Shown here: positions 38,701-46,300 of the stretch, one piece after another | How positions within the stretch are numbered: the first letter of the stretch is position 1 | Layout: each line of letters begins with the position of its first letter | Assembly (NCBI GenBank): GCA_963662865.1 | Contig: OY759969.1 | Span: 868,001-932,000 of the forward strand | Length of the DNA stretch: 64,000 nucleotides | Source: JAJDYQ01 sp963662865 | Lineage (GTDB): Bacteria > Pseudomonadota > Gammaproteobacteria > JAJDYQ01 | Direction of reading: 5' to 3' | The notes under the pieces: model-generated | Told to the model about the DNA's origin: nothing | The model's database searches: none | What the model saw: only the letters and a program-made list of their open reading frames with translations | Translations under genes and position numbers: made by a program

Positions 38701-40595
38701 ACCGCATCAGCAGCGGCGACAGCGGCGACTACCCGACCGGCGGCCCCCCGACCCCGGCGGCGGTGACGGTGACGGTGACCGACGACGATGCGGCACCGGG
38801 CGTGACCATCAGCGAGACCGAAATCACGGTCGCCGAGGCTAACGGCATGGACAGCTACACGGTGGTGCTGGACACGCCACCGTCCGGCGATGTCGAGATC
38901 ACGGCGAGTTCCGATCTGGAAAGCGCGGCCACGGTGAGTCCGCTGATCCTGACGTTCACGACGGTCAACTGGGACACGGCGCAGACGGTCACGGTGACCG
39001 GCATAAATGACGACGATGGCGGCGACCGTGAGGCGACCATCGGCCATGCGATCACCACGGGCGACGGCGGCAACTATCCGGTGGCTGATCTGAATCAGGA
39101 TGTCACGGTGACGGTGACCGACGACGATGCCATCGATACGCAAGAGATGCAGGCGGCGCAGGCGGTCTGGCTGCCGCGCTTCGGTCTGACGGCGGTAGAG
39201 CATATGCTGGGCGGCCTGGATTACCGCTTTTCGGTGGCCGATCAACCGGGGCTGTCGGGCAATGTGAGCGGCCTGTCCGCTGGTCGAGCGCTGCATGGGG
39301 GCGGTAATGGAACCGGCACGGGATATGGTTTGGGCGCGGACGGCTTCGGCCAGAGCGATGGCGGCGGTGATGGTCTGGGTGCCGGTTCGGTTGACCGGCT
39401 ATTGAATCTGTCCAGGACACTGTCGCTGCGCGATATGCTGCGCGGCAGCCGCTTTGTGCACCGCGGCGGGGAGAACGGGGTTTCGGTGTGGGGCCAGGCG
39501 TCGTACTCGCGCTACGAGGATGACCAGGACGGCATCGCGGTGGATGGCGAGGTGACCACCGGCATGCTGGGCGTGGATCGTGACAATGGCCGCACGCTGC
39601 TCGGACTGGCGCTGTCGTACAGCGATGGCGATGGCGATTGGAGCGGTGCTTCGGAACAGGGCGAGTTGTCGAACCAGCTGACCTCGCTGCTGCCGTATAT
39701 CCGGCATAACGTGACGCAGCGATTGCAGGTATGGGCGGCGGCGAGTTATGGCCGTGGCGAGCTGGAGCAGACTTCGGTCACGATGAGTACGGAGCATGAC
39801 ATCGAGCAGACCTCGGCCTCGGTCGGTGTACGCGGAACGCTGCTGGAGCGCCCGATGGAAGAGGGCGGCCTGACTCTGACGCTGATCTCGGATGCGGCGC
39901 TGGCGCGTATTGAGTCGGACGATGCCGACGGTGTATCGGGCCTGACGGCGGACACGGAGCGTTTCCGAATGGGCCTGGAGTGGTCCTGGCAGATGCCACA
40001 GGCGGACGGTGGCCGGTTGATTCCGGAACTGGAGTTGGGGCTGCGCTATGACGGCGGCGATACCAGCGACGGCCTGGGCGTGGAACTGGGCGGCGGCATC
40101 AGTTGGCAGTTGCCTTCCAAAGGATTAACGATTGACCTGCGTGGCCGGCGCCTGCTGGACCATGAGGCCGCCGACCGGCGTGAATGGGGCGTATCCGGTT
40201 CGCTGCGCTACGACCGGCAGCCGGGTTCCGCTCATGGCCCATCGCTGAGTGTGCATCAGGAATACGGCACCGCCCCGGCCTCGGGTGGCCTGGATCGGCT
40301 GTTGTCGGATTCGCTGTCGGACGCACTGGAGGAGGATTCATCACAGCCCGGCCCGGCCTCCGGTCGCTGGAGCCTGGAGGGCGAGTGGGGCCTGGCCCTG
40401 AATGACGGCGCCACCGGCATTCCATATGCGGGCCTGTCGTCGTCCGATGCCGGGCACGACCTGACCCTGGGCTGGCGCCTGCTATCGGCACCGGGCAATC
40501 TGGATACCGAACTGGACATCAAGGCACTGCGCCGCCGGGACGACGAGGGCAGAACCAACCACGGCATCGGCGCACAGTGGAAGCTGCACTGGTAG
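32742..40595 (+). CDS. Giant Calx-beta-repeat autotransporter adhesin, phase-variable and OFF as sequenced
   Basis: Open for 2617 codons. In order (numbered from 32742): AEPSR repeats encoded by the pentamer tract (2-33); a linker; a signal peptide around 70-96 (RRVLLSALLCLPLLAGLVPKAAAQ split by AAA-Q); three near-identical 155-aa repeats (about 100-565); many Calx-beta-like units with TDDD/DDDA acidic turns and EG motifs (to about 2130); a C-terminal beta-barrel of about 480 residues ending in aromatic KLHW. It is a surface or secreted adhesin of type V. An in-frame TAA lies at 32739-32741, so no good start exists in this frame; the ATG at 32678 is in another frame and stops at 32846-32848. 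A tract of 20 or 17 units would fuse them. A GTG at 32925 lacks a ribosome site. GC-rich compared with its neighbours. Confidence 0.88.
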   Translation: MPSRAEPSRAEPSRAEPSRAEPSRAEPSRAEPSRHECACASRPGVERPPQPDSSDGNAPAFVRGIARCVRNPRRVLLSALLCLPLLAGLVPKAAAQTTLTTASLELATPSAAEGNSGTQNRIFRVRLSSSRSSGTNFSLCIAPSGTAEFRASGQDFSLRFSNGNALPVVGVDGSSASSGQTTAGCATVNVNANMTQSQDYRIRVNGDTTPEGDETVVLRLARLTTSSGSANTPADVLISTTANTVIHTIEGDDATTASLELATPSAAEGDSGTQNRIFRVRLSSSRSSGTNFSLCIAPSGTAEFRASGQDFSLRFSNGNALQVVGVNGSSASSGQTTAGCTTVNVSANMTQSQDYRIRVNGDTTPEGDETVVLRLARLTTSSGSANTPADVLISTTANTVIHTIEGDDATTASLELATPSAAEGDSGTQNRIFRVRLSSSRSSGTNFSLCIAPSGTAEFRASGQDFSLRFSNGNALQVVGVNGSSASSGQTTAGCTTVNVSANMTQSQDYRIRVNGDTTPEGDETVVLRLARLTTSSGSANTPADVLISTTANTVIHTIETDDPKITISRASGTGATITEGTDAVFTVTASQAPSSDLDIRVRVSEQTAGGQSFVAMGSQGVQTVTIPMNQTSVNLTVPTTNDTQLEPHGEMAVQVLDGDAYGLGTTTRQTVVIWDNDIVVTISAPSGDLAELNAGEKTVTVTLSHAPAPGQDILLRFTTLGTATWWTDYRAIAPTTVPAGVTYSFTQAVTQIQFRSTLTTPSATQATFTLRATDDTNFSELTETVEFGIAEALSLNAGTWTDSVADFDIINNPTPQVNLSVSDSGAASEGGSALSITATRSSANASGAALLIPIQVKTADTTAQSGDYTVAASISIANNATTGTASFTVANDSTDEPPETVVVELGTLPAGTAAGSDREVTITIADNDPTIVSLARTGSGAITEGGTVEFTVTLGRQLIAGEIIGVPLSIGGTNVTLDDWSLALATSGNTGVTLTNQTTATPQLRLSGAGAQIANLILTAATDNTDEGSGSEIYTIALGADGLGTNGFDRVGLGTIAGGGADPHGTANTFDVQIDDTTAGITVTETGSATTLTESGADTYTVVLDSQPGADVAIVPTSGTISAATVSPARLTFTSINWSATQTITVSGVNDSTDAADRAVTITHAATSTDANYNAIISTPVMATVTDDDATAVTLAGTVGNLTEGGTKTITVTLGRRLVRGEELPVPLTFGGAAMRGTDYTLTGTAAPGIVYAIPVSGNGTVTFTGPSATVATLTLTATPDSLNETGGEIVDIDLGTLGTTSGTGLGGGASGTDNLADFTIEDPPTITITSGPAITEGSAVTFTVTASRVPSSDLMIDLTIADAAAGDYLDSGDEGADRVTLSGTTTATVTIPTQTDSTDEATGFITVTVADGTGYTVGTPPSATVRISDDDATTVTLAGTAGNLNEGTTRNLTVTLNRTLITGESLAVPLTLGGDAIRGTDYSLTGTPANGIMYTIPDSGTAGTVTFTGPAPAIATLALAVQTDNTADPGETITIGLGTPVGTGLDGGTRSTGSLAFTIMEQPAIVLSPTLAVDEGTSAGYPVSLATAPTANVTVTVTGHAGTDLTLNPNSLEFTATNWNMIQTFTVTAATDADAADDTVSLTHTASGSATEYGSITGAVTVTIDDADTADVTISETAITIAEGDEGTYTVVLATQPASGVEITVTSGLTSAATVNPPILTFTMTNWDTEQTVTVTGVNDNRGNAGGERTATLSHRISSGDGGDYPTDGPPTPAAVTVTVTDDDVAGLSFSGEMITVAEGATANYTVALTTIPTGDVTVTVSGHSGTDLTPDETSLTFTMTDWDTAQTVTVTAAQDGDAANDTVSLTHTASGTTGYGAVMDDVTVIITDDDTAAITISETAGTTTVLENGSEAGGTDTYTVVLATQPASGVEITVTSGLTSAATVSPLILTFTMTNWDMEQTVTVTGVDDNINNPGDARTATLSHRISSGDSGDYPTGGPPTPAAVTVTVTDDDAAPGVTISETEITVAEANGMDSYTVVLDTPPSGDVEITASSDLESAATVSPLILTFTTVNWDTAQTVTVTGINDDDGGDREATIGHAITTGDGGNYPVADLNQDVTVTVTDDDAIDTQEMQAAQAVWLPRFGLTAVEHMLGGLDYRFSVADQPGLSGNVSGLSAGRALHGGGNGTGTGYGLGADGFGQSDGGGDGLGAGSVDRLLNLSRTLSLRDMLRGSRFVHRGGENGVSVWGQASYSRYEDDQDGIAVDGEVTTGMLGVDRDNGRTLLGLALSYSDGDGDWSGASEQGELSNQLTSLLPYIRHNVTQRLQVWAAASYGRGELEQTSVTMSTEHDIEQTSASVGVRGTLLERPMEEGGLTLTLISDAALARIESDDADGVSGLTADTERFRMGLEWSWQMPQADGGRLIPELELGLRYDGGDTSDGLGVELGGGISWQLPSKGLTIDLRGRRLLDHEAADRREWGVSGSLRYDRQPGSAHGPSLSVHQEYGTAPASGGLDRLLSDSLSDALEEDSSQPGPASGRWSLEGEWGLALNDGATGIPYAGLSSSDAGHDLTLGWRLLSAPGNLDTELDIKALRRRDDEGRTNHGIGAQWKLHW
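32744..32842 (+). repeat. Pentanucleotide tandem repeat, 19 x GCCGA
   Basis: 19 perfect copies of GCCGA from 32744 to 32838 followed by a partial GCCG. Five is not a multiple of three, so each unit gained or lost shifts the frame of the following signal peptide and passenger. In any in-frame reading the tract encodes repeated AEPSR. This is the form of a slipped-strand mispairing contingency locus. Confidence 0.95.
33041..34435 (+). repeat. Three tandem 465-bp coding repeats
   Basis: Units begin at 33041, 33506 and 33971. Copies 2 and 3 are almost identical over the full unit; copy 1 differs at scattered bases. They encode 155-aa modules beginning TASLELATPSAAEG and ending VIHTIE. They imply recent duplication or gene conversion and make the locus prone to length change by recombination. 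Confidence 0.92.
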
Positions 40596-40724
40596 TGCTC
40601 GGCATGGCCAACGGGTACATCATTCCTGGCGCACCGGCTATTGCCGCAGTACTAACCGCTCCGCCATGTTTCCAGTGGAGTTTTTATCCGGATTTCTATT
40701 CGTAGACACTGAACGGGCACATGC

Positions 40725-40752
40725 TTGACAGTCCGTCGGTGCACTGTAGAAT
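40725..40752 (+). promoter_or_regulatory. Sigma-70 promoter of the tRNA cluster
   Basis: TTGACA (40725-40730) and TAGAAT (40747-40752) separated by 16 bp, 14 bp before the mature tRNA-Gly 5' end. Confidence 0.75.
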
Positions 40753-40765
40753 CGCACCTCTGCTT

Positions 40766-40841
40766 GCGGGAATAGCTCAGTTGGTAGAGCACAACCTTGC
40801 CAAGGTTGGGGTCGCGAGTTCGAATCTCGTTTCCCGCTCCA
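40766..40841 (+). tRNA. tRNA-Gly (GCC)
   Basis: Acceptor GCGGGAA/TTCCCGC, D-arm AGCTCAGTTGGTAGAGC, anticodon loop with GCC, T-arm GCGAGTTCGAATCTCGT, encoded CCA. First tRNA of a Gly-Cys-Leu cluster in the order of E. coli glyW-cysT-leuZ. Confidence 0.97.
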
Positions 40842-40850
40842 GATTACAGT

Positions 40851-40875
40851 GCCCCGGTTATGCCGGGGTTTTCTA
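40851..40875 (+). terminator. Terminator-like hairpin between tRNA-Gly and tRNA-Cys
   Basis: CCCCGG and CCGGGG separated by a short loop, then TTTTCTATAT. May attenuate read-through into tRNA-Cys. Confidence 0.55.
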
Positions 40876-40902
40876 TATATTTAGAGTAAGCAATTGCTAT
40901 CC

Positions 40903-40976
40903 GGCTGAGTGGCAGAGTGGTTATGCAGCGGCCTGCAAAGCCGTGGACGGCGGTTCGATTCCGCCCTCAGCCTCCA
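40903..40976 (+). tRNA. tRNA-Cys (GCA)
   Basis: Acceptor GGCTGAG/CTCAGCC, anticodon stem CGGC/GCCG with loop CTGCAAA (anticodon GCA), T-arm GGCGGTTCGATTCCGCC, encoded CCA. Followed by about 225 bp without a gene before tRNA-Leu. Confidence 0.97.
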
Positions 40977-41201
40977 CACCCTTTCGCGCTCAATTCTCAT
41001 GCCTTTCGGGACAGACTCACTCCAGGATCGATGCAAAGGGGAGGGCGCGAAGACTAGAAGTTAAGGAGGGACAAAAATCCGCGTTTAGCTATTCCGGTCT
41101 TAGCTTCAAGGAAATAGAGATTGCTGTGTAGCAAACCAGCTGGAATCATAGTAAATTGACGGTGACCAGTCTCCATATCTGCGGTACAGTACCTGACTTG
41201 T

Positions 41202-41504
41202 GCGGGAATGGTGGAATTGGTAGACACAAGAGACTTAGCAAAGTTGAGCATCAGGGTAGGAAACTCCCTGTATGAATCCACTCAAATTCGGGGAAACCTT
41301 AGCGGTCAAACGGCTGGCAATCCCGAACCAAGCCCCAAGTGGGAAGGTGTAGAGACTTGACGGGTGGGGCCTAAAGGCATCAGCCTATGGCCAAGAGAAA
41401 GTCCAGACCCCAAACGGTGGCAACACTGGCAGCGAAAGTTGTAGTGGGTAAGAAAATCTCTCGGTAGTAATACCGTGCGGGTTCAAGTCCCGCTTCCCGC
41501 ACCA
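41202..41504 (+). tRNA. tRNA-Leu (UAA) interrupted by a group I intron
   Basis: 5' exon 41202-41236 and 3' exon 41453-41504. Joined, they form a class II tRNA: acceptor GCGGGAA/TTCCCGC, D-arm with GGAATTGGTAGAC, anticodon stem AGAGA/TCTCT with the seven-base loop CTTAAAA (anticodon TAA), long variable arm CGGTA-GTAA-TACCG, T-arm GCGGGTTCAAGTCCCGC, encoded CCA. The insertion lies between U34 and A35 of the anticodon, the same site as the tRNA-Leu intron of cyanobacteria and plastids. The tRNA reads UUA (and UUG) and is probably the only copy of its kind, so splicing is likely essential. Confidence 0.93.
41237..41452 (+). ncRNA. Group I self-splicing intron in tRNA-Leu(UAA)
   Basis: 216 nt, with exon U before the 5' site and a terminal G at 41452. 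Conserved core: CAAATTCGGGGAAACC (P4 entry), GGCAATCCCGAACCAAGCC (P5/P4), GGAAGGTGTAGAGACTTGACGGG (P6-P7/P3), a short hairpin GGCATCAGCC-type, AAGAGAAAGTCCAGACC (P8/P3-P7 side). The layout resembles the small IC3-type introns of cyanobacterial tRNA-Leu. No open reading frame or homing endonuclease fits inside. Confidence 0.9.
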
Positions 41505-41963
41505 CACACAACAAGCCTCTCCGGGGCGGTTCTGCTCCGATTTGATCCCTGCCTCAGTCGCCGTATCAGTCCTTCATCGGCGTTAGTGGATCGTTTTAAC
41601 CGGCACTCAACCTGATATTACCTATGGCATCCACTAATATTACCTGTGGTATCCAATAGTTACCATTGATAAAATAAGTCAGAAATCGAGCCTCATATTT
41701 TATGGCTGATCGCTATTCAAGGAGCATTATTCCCGCAATAAGGCTGAATTTGTTCGAGTTTGGTTCGTAGCAAAAGTAAATACCTTTTAAATCAGCAAGT
41801 TATCTATTTTTTTATATAAATTTTATATGCGTTTAATATGGTGTCTCAGATATGATTCTGCATATAAATAGTGCGTTTCTTTTTTGATACAGGAGACAGG
41901 TAAGCTTTTATCTGTTAAAAAGTTGAGGAGAATCAATTTCATGTTTGAAAAAGGACTAAGGCA
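41505..41963. other. Intergenic region with a tandem 22-bp repeat
   Basis: 459 bp without a gene. At 41615-41636 and 41637-41658 two adjacent 22-bp units starting ATATTACCT match at 19 of 22 positions; they might bind the XRE regulator downstream. The rest is AT-rich (poly-T and TATATAAATTTTATATG near 41808-41830), probably the promoter of the 41964 gene. Confidence 0.45.
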
Positions 41964-42194
41964 ATGAGAAAAAACAGAACCAAGATTGAACAGCAGAAAT
42001 TTGCACGTAAGGAACTTGCGCGTCTCGGACGGGATTTCAAAGAAATGCGCCTGGATGCAGATTTGACCCACGAAGAGGTGCGTGCGCAAACAGGTATCAG
42101 TGTTTCTACCGTGCACCATCTGGAGCATGGTATGGGTGTCGGTCTGGAAACATATATCATTTTGCTGCGCTGTGTAGGTTATCAGCTGGATTAA
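41964..42194 (+). CDS. XRE-family transcriptional regulator, small
   Basis: 76 aa. The C-terminal two thirds form an HTH_3-type fold: RLGRDFKEMRLDADLTHEEV, then AQTGISVSTVHHLEHGMGV. Single-domain regulators of this size are common in phage and integrative elements. Lies on the left side of the dif-proximal element. Confidence 0.75.
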   Translation: MRKNRTKIEQQKFARKELARLGRDFKEMRLDADLTHEEVRAQTGISVSTVHHLEHGMGVGLETYIILLRCVGYQLD

Positions 42195-42291
42195 AAATTT
42201 GGTGCCCGACTAATGGGGCCACAATATCGGCCTCATTGCTTCAAGCAGGCGATGGTATGGCCACATGCCAGTGCCTGCTTCTTGTGAATTA

Positions 42292-42319
42292 ATTCAACAT
42301 AATATAAAATCATCTTTTG
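42292..42319 (-). other. Partial dif-like site (XerD arm and centre)
   Basis: ATTCAACATAA matches the XerD-binding arm of dif at 10 of 11 bases and the next six bases TATAAA match the central region at 5 of 6; the XerC arm is poor. Same orientation as the full dif at 43285. It overlaps the stop codon of the DUF3693-like gene. Confidence 0.45.
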
Positions 42320-42659
42320 TATTGGCTTTTCCCTGGACGAGTGAGGGCATCTGTACTGAACTGTTGATAGTCATTAGAACTAGACATAGTGCGGCGGCTG
42401 CCTTCCTCCAGCGCATTTTGTCTTTGGTATATTTTGAGCGTTGGGCGTACATATCTGCTGCAATTTTTTCCGGTGGGATATTGAGTAGATCAGCCATTTT
42501 GATGGCCGTCTCTGGCCCGAACTGCGCTTGATTTCTTTTATATCTAGCGATTGTTGACGGCTTGACTCCGAGAACTTTTGCAGCTGCCACGTCATTTTTC
42601 AATTTGAGCTTTTCTTTAGATAGCTTCAGAAGACGAAGGCGAATGAGAATCAATCTCAT
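42294..42659 (-). CDS. Phage-type HTH protein (DUF3693-like)
   Basis: 121 aa in the longest frame; the true start may be a little downstream. HTH: KNDVAAAKVLGVKPSTIARYKRN, then FGPETAIKMADLLNIPPEKIAADMYAQRSK, the pattern of DUF3693 proteins of vibriophages and other filamentous phages. A hydrophobic segment AAAALCLVLMTINSSV follows. It supports a small phage-derived element between the partial dif site and dif. Confidence 0.65.
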   Translation of the reverse strand: MRLILIRLRLLKLSKEKLKLKNDVAAAKVLGVKPSTIARYKRNQAQFGPETAIKMADLLNIPPEKIAADMYAQRSKYTKDKMRWRKAAAALCLVLMTINSSVQMPSLVQGKANTKDDFILC

Positions 42660-42915
42660 TTGTTAGGTTGGGTGGTTGAACTTGTATTCGGCAAGTCTGA
42701 ATACTTGATAGTAGAGATGCGCCTATAGGGCAGGGCGCTGATTATTGTTGGTATTTGGTTCTTTGATAAATTAGGCGAAATTCACTTGTTTTTGAGCTTG
42801 GCCGAATATGGGGGAGATTGTGGCCAGAACGCCAAACGCTGAAAAATATAATCCTGATAAAGATTTATTGTGTTGAATCTTGAGATATGTTTTGTCTTCG
42901 GCCCTTCAGGGATTT

Positions 42916-42936
42916 AGGCGAAACTCGCCTCTTTTT
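42916..42936 (+). terminator. Short intrinsic terminator-like hairpin
   Basis: AGGCGA/TCGCCT with a 3-nt loop followed by CTTTTT. The 42660-43011 stretch otherwise holds only this, a second hairpin and AT-rich sequence; no gene is seen. Confidence 0.5.
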
Positions 42937-42967
42937 GTCTTCGACCCAGGACATCCCTGGAGAGGAT

Positions 42968-43004
42968 ACCGGCCCGCCTGGAGAGATCGTCCAGACAGGC
43001 CGGT
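42968..43004 (-). terminator. Strong hairpin after the small membrane-protein gene
   Basis: ACCGGCC-G-CTGGA pairs with its complement across an 8-nt loop, 7 bp after the stop at 43012. No T-run follows, so termination is only likely. Confidence 0.4.
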
Positions 43005-43011
43005 GGTGAGG

Positions 43012-43185
43012 TTAAACAGCTGAACGAGTGATGATATACAAGGTAGAGGCAGTAATCAGCGTCACGGCCCAGATAGACACGATAACGCCGACCATGGTTA
43101 GGGTGATCTTGCTTGTTCTCTCGATCATTCTCATTTCGAGCTGGTCAATCTTCTTATCAAGGTCTTCGATAGTCATATTTTGCAT
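43012..43185 (-). CDS. Small coiled-coil plus single-span membrane protein
   Basis: 57 aa from ATG 43185 with ribosome site AGGAGA. The N-terminal half is a short amphipathic coil (TIEDLDKKIDQLEMRMIERT), the C-terminal half one membrane span (VGVIVSIWAVTLITASTLYII). Size and layout resemble small phage membrane proteins of the XhlA/DUF1640 type, but no family is certain. Located between the partial dif site and dif. Confidence 0.7.
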   Translation of the reverse strand: MQNMTIEDLDKKIDQLEMRMIERTSKITLTMVGVIVSIWAVTLITASTLYIITRSAV

Positions 43186-43284
43186 TGTAGTATCTCCTAA
43201 TTAGTTTTCAAGACAATTATCCATTGGTTGCGTGGGCAGCAGTCCCGCCCGCGCAGTCAATGGAGACCATTGGAATTTTCTATA

Positions 43285-43312
43285 ATTTAACATAATATAC
43301 ATTATGCGCAAC
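43285..43312 (-). other. dif: dif site (XerC/XerD chromosome dimer resolution)
   Basis: On the minus strand the 28 bases read GTTGCGCATAATGTATATTATGTTAAAT (given here as arms GTTGCGCATAA, centre TGTATA, arm TTATGTTAAAT). This matches E. coli dif at all but one position, in the XerC arm. It marks the replication terminus region, and gene orientation flips here. Confidence 0.9.
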
Positions 43313-43325
43313 TAATAAGAATAGG

Positions 43326-46300
43326 CTAATCCGGCAGGTTATAAGACCATTCGCGCCAGCCATCAATCAGCGGGAAATACAGCCCCAGGCATATCTGCTG
43401 ATCCGCGTTTACAGATAACATTCCGGCGTATTCTTCCAATTGGAATCTGTAGCGACGTTGCTCTTCATTAAGAAACTCTTCCAAGCTGCCACCTGCATGT
43501 GAACCGGTTTTATAGTCGATTATCCAGCGCACCCCATCGCCATCAATAAAGGTACGATCAATCACCCGATTGACAATATTATGTTCTATCACACCACTGA
43601 TAGCGTATTCGCTATTCGCCTCGTTATGTGGAGCCAATAGCCATTGACCACGATCCGAGCGCGTAACATTATTCAATACGTCAATGATGCGACCAGTTGT
43701 GCGCTCAAGACGATCTTCCGGAAAACCTGATGATCGCAGGCTTGCGGAAATAGCGTTACTCCGATTTTGTATGGTCGTGCTGTTCCATTGTTTGAGGCCT
43801 ATTTCTCCAATTTGATGGAGATATTGGTGCACAACAGTCCCCATCAATCGTGCGCTCTGCCCTGCCCAGGAAAATTCCACTGGTTCTGTATCATCTACTG
43901 CGCCTTGCCAATCAATGTTTTTGGCCATGATCGCCGGGTACCAACCAACGGCAACTCGACTAAGCATAATTGTCTGGCGAGCATCCTCTTCCATCGCTTC
44001 GTCCGGCTCACCTGCTGTATCCGTGTTTCCCGAGGCAAACTCATTTCGCAGGTGCGCGTCAAGCAAATTCAGAAAGCTGCCTGCTCGAGGTTTTAGTGGC
44101 TTACCATTCCTGCCTGTTGTCAGCGTCGCAAACAAATGCAGATGCCGCTTGGCGCGAGTAACGCCGACGTATAACAGGCGCTGGGTTTCATAGTCCTTCC
44201 TTTTCTGTTCCCGGCTTCTAACAAAATCAAAGCTGACGTCGTCGTTACCCTGCGCATGCATGGGAGCGAGCAGTAACCTTGTTTCGTAGTCTTCTGAGAT
44301 TTCCTCATGCCAGACCAACAGCGCTCTCTTGTCCGGGCGTGCGGTACGCTCCAGACTGGGCAATATCACGGTATCGAATTGCATCCCCTTGGATTTATGG
44401 ATGGTCATCAACTGCACTTTACAGTCATTCCCGTTATCCGTTGTCGAATACAGATCACCCAGCCTGTGGTCGATGGATTTCAGGGTAATCGCCTTATTAT
44501 TCTGCTCCAGTTGTGTCAGGAGATCGAAATAGGCTTCAGTATCCTGCGCTGACCCGGCATGACACTGATCGGCACCCAGCGATTTCCACAGCCACTCCAA
44601 ACGGATACGAAAGGTCAAGTGTCCAGCATGATCGAATATCTGTGAATAGGACCGGATTACATGTTGTAATCGTTGTCGCTCACTATCAACCAATCTGGTT
44701 TGTCGTTCGTTATTATTGATCAACTGCCATAGATCTTCGTCCGGTTCATCGGCGCAGAGTCGATGCAGTGAATCCAGTGTCAGTCCGCACCAGGGCGCAC
44801 GCAATACGGCCAGCCAAGCCATACGGTCATGGCGATGCAACAGGCTGCGCGTAACAGAGATCAGATCCTGGATAACGGCAAGGCCGGATAACGGAAGAAT
44901 TTCTACGGCCTGAAATGGGATGCTTTCTATTTGCAGCCGCTCATAAATGAGATGTAAGTGACTTCTTGAACGGGCCAATATACCGATAGTGCCATCCGGT
45001 TCGTCGTTCAGGCATTGGCGTACTACCTCGACAACCTGCCAGGCTTCATCTTTCTTTTCCCGGTCCAACTGTGCATGAACATGCACATCGCTATTGACGC
45101 TGTCCTCAACGGCAGAGACTGCGGACGAGTAACTCACGGCCCCCAGAGACAGGTCATCCTGGTCGGCAAGGACATCCGGAAAGACACGATTGAACCAATC
45201 CACCAATTTTGGTGTGGACCGAAAGTTGGCCTTCAGAATTAAGGACTGCGGATGAATACCTGCGATACCATAATCGCGCACCTTGAGAAATCCGCTGACA
45301 TCGGCTTCCCTAAACCGATAGATCGATTGCATCGGATCACCCACCAGGAACAGGCTGCGACCATCGTTTGGCTGCCAGCCTTCAAGCAATCTTTCCAACA
45401 GACTGAGCTGAGAATGCGAGGTATCCTGGAATTCGTCCATGAGGATATGTTTTAGTGAGTAATCCAGCTTCATGGCCAGGTCCGTAACCTGTTCCCCTTC
45501 TCCCATTGCCTGTCGGGCGGCTAGCGCCTGCTCGACAAAATCCATAGCGCTATGGCGTTGAAAGACCAGTCGTAAATATCCCACGCATGCCGGCAATAAC
45601 ACGATTAGGGCTTCGAGTAGCTGCCATTGATTATCACTATAAACAACATGAGGAAGTATTATTATATTATTGAATTTCAACAATAATTCATTATCATCTA
45701 TCAAATGGTCATAGACTGCGGCATACCGTTTCTTATCCTTACTGCCCGGCTCGAAACCATGATTTCTGTTAACCCCTTTGGGGGTGCGCCAACTACCGGT
45801 ACTTGTCAGAAACAAGTGTGCCAATGCCTGCCAAAGCGGGATATCGGCAATATTTGGCTTGGGCAGGCTATGTAAGTCACAGCAATCAATGTGTGCCGCC
45901 GTCTTCTTGCCTTTTTCCAGAAGCTGCAGAGCGCTTATACGAGCGATATCGACCATATCCTGCCCCAGAGAGGCCGGCAGCGCCTTAATGAGTTCATTTA
46001 GTTCTTTTTCGATAATGTACTCAAACATATCTGTAAGTAGTTGGCGAATATCCTGTGTACCCTGTAATTGCTTCAATGGAATTAAGTAGCGCAGCCACTG
46101 GTCACGCTTGGCCAGTAGTTGACAGAGCAGATTGACGACATGACGGTCATGATTATCGAGGTGCAGCAATAAAGTCTGTAGCGCCTCTCTGATCGTTTTG
46201 TCGGCCTTGCTCGTATCTATGATCTGCCAGACTGCTTCTTCATAGAGATACTGGGGTTTCTGCTCCAAAATCACATCCGAACCAATGCCGGATAACCACG

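Noticed and set aside
34350..39296. Long minus-strand frames inside the adhesin (up to 312 aa)
   Set aside because: They arise from the GC-rich, periodic sense sequence; residue patterns are repetitive R/H/G with no family match.
42740..42830. Additional small gene between the two dif-like sites
   Set aside because: No frame with a start, ribosome site and plausible composition was found.
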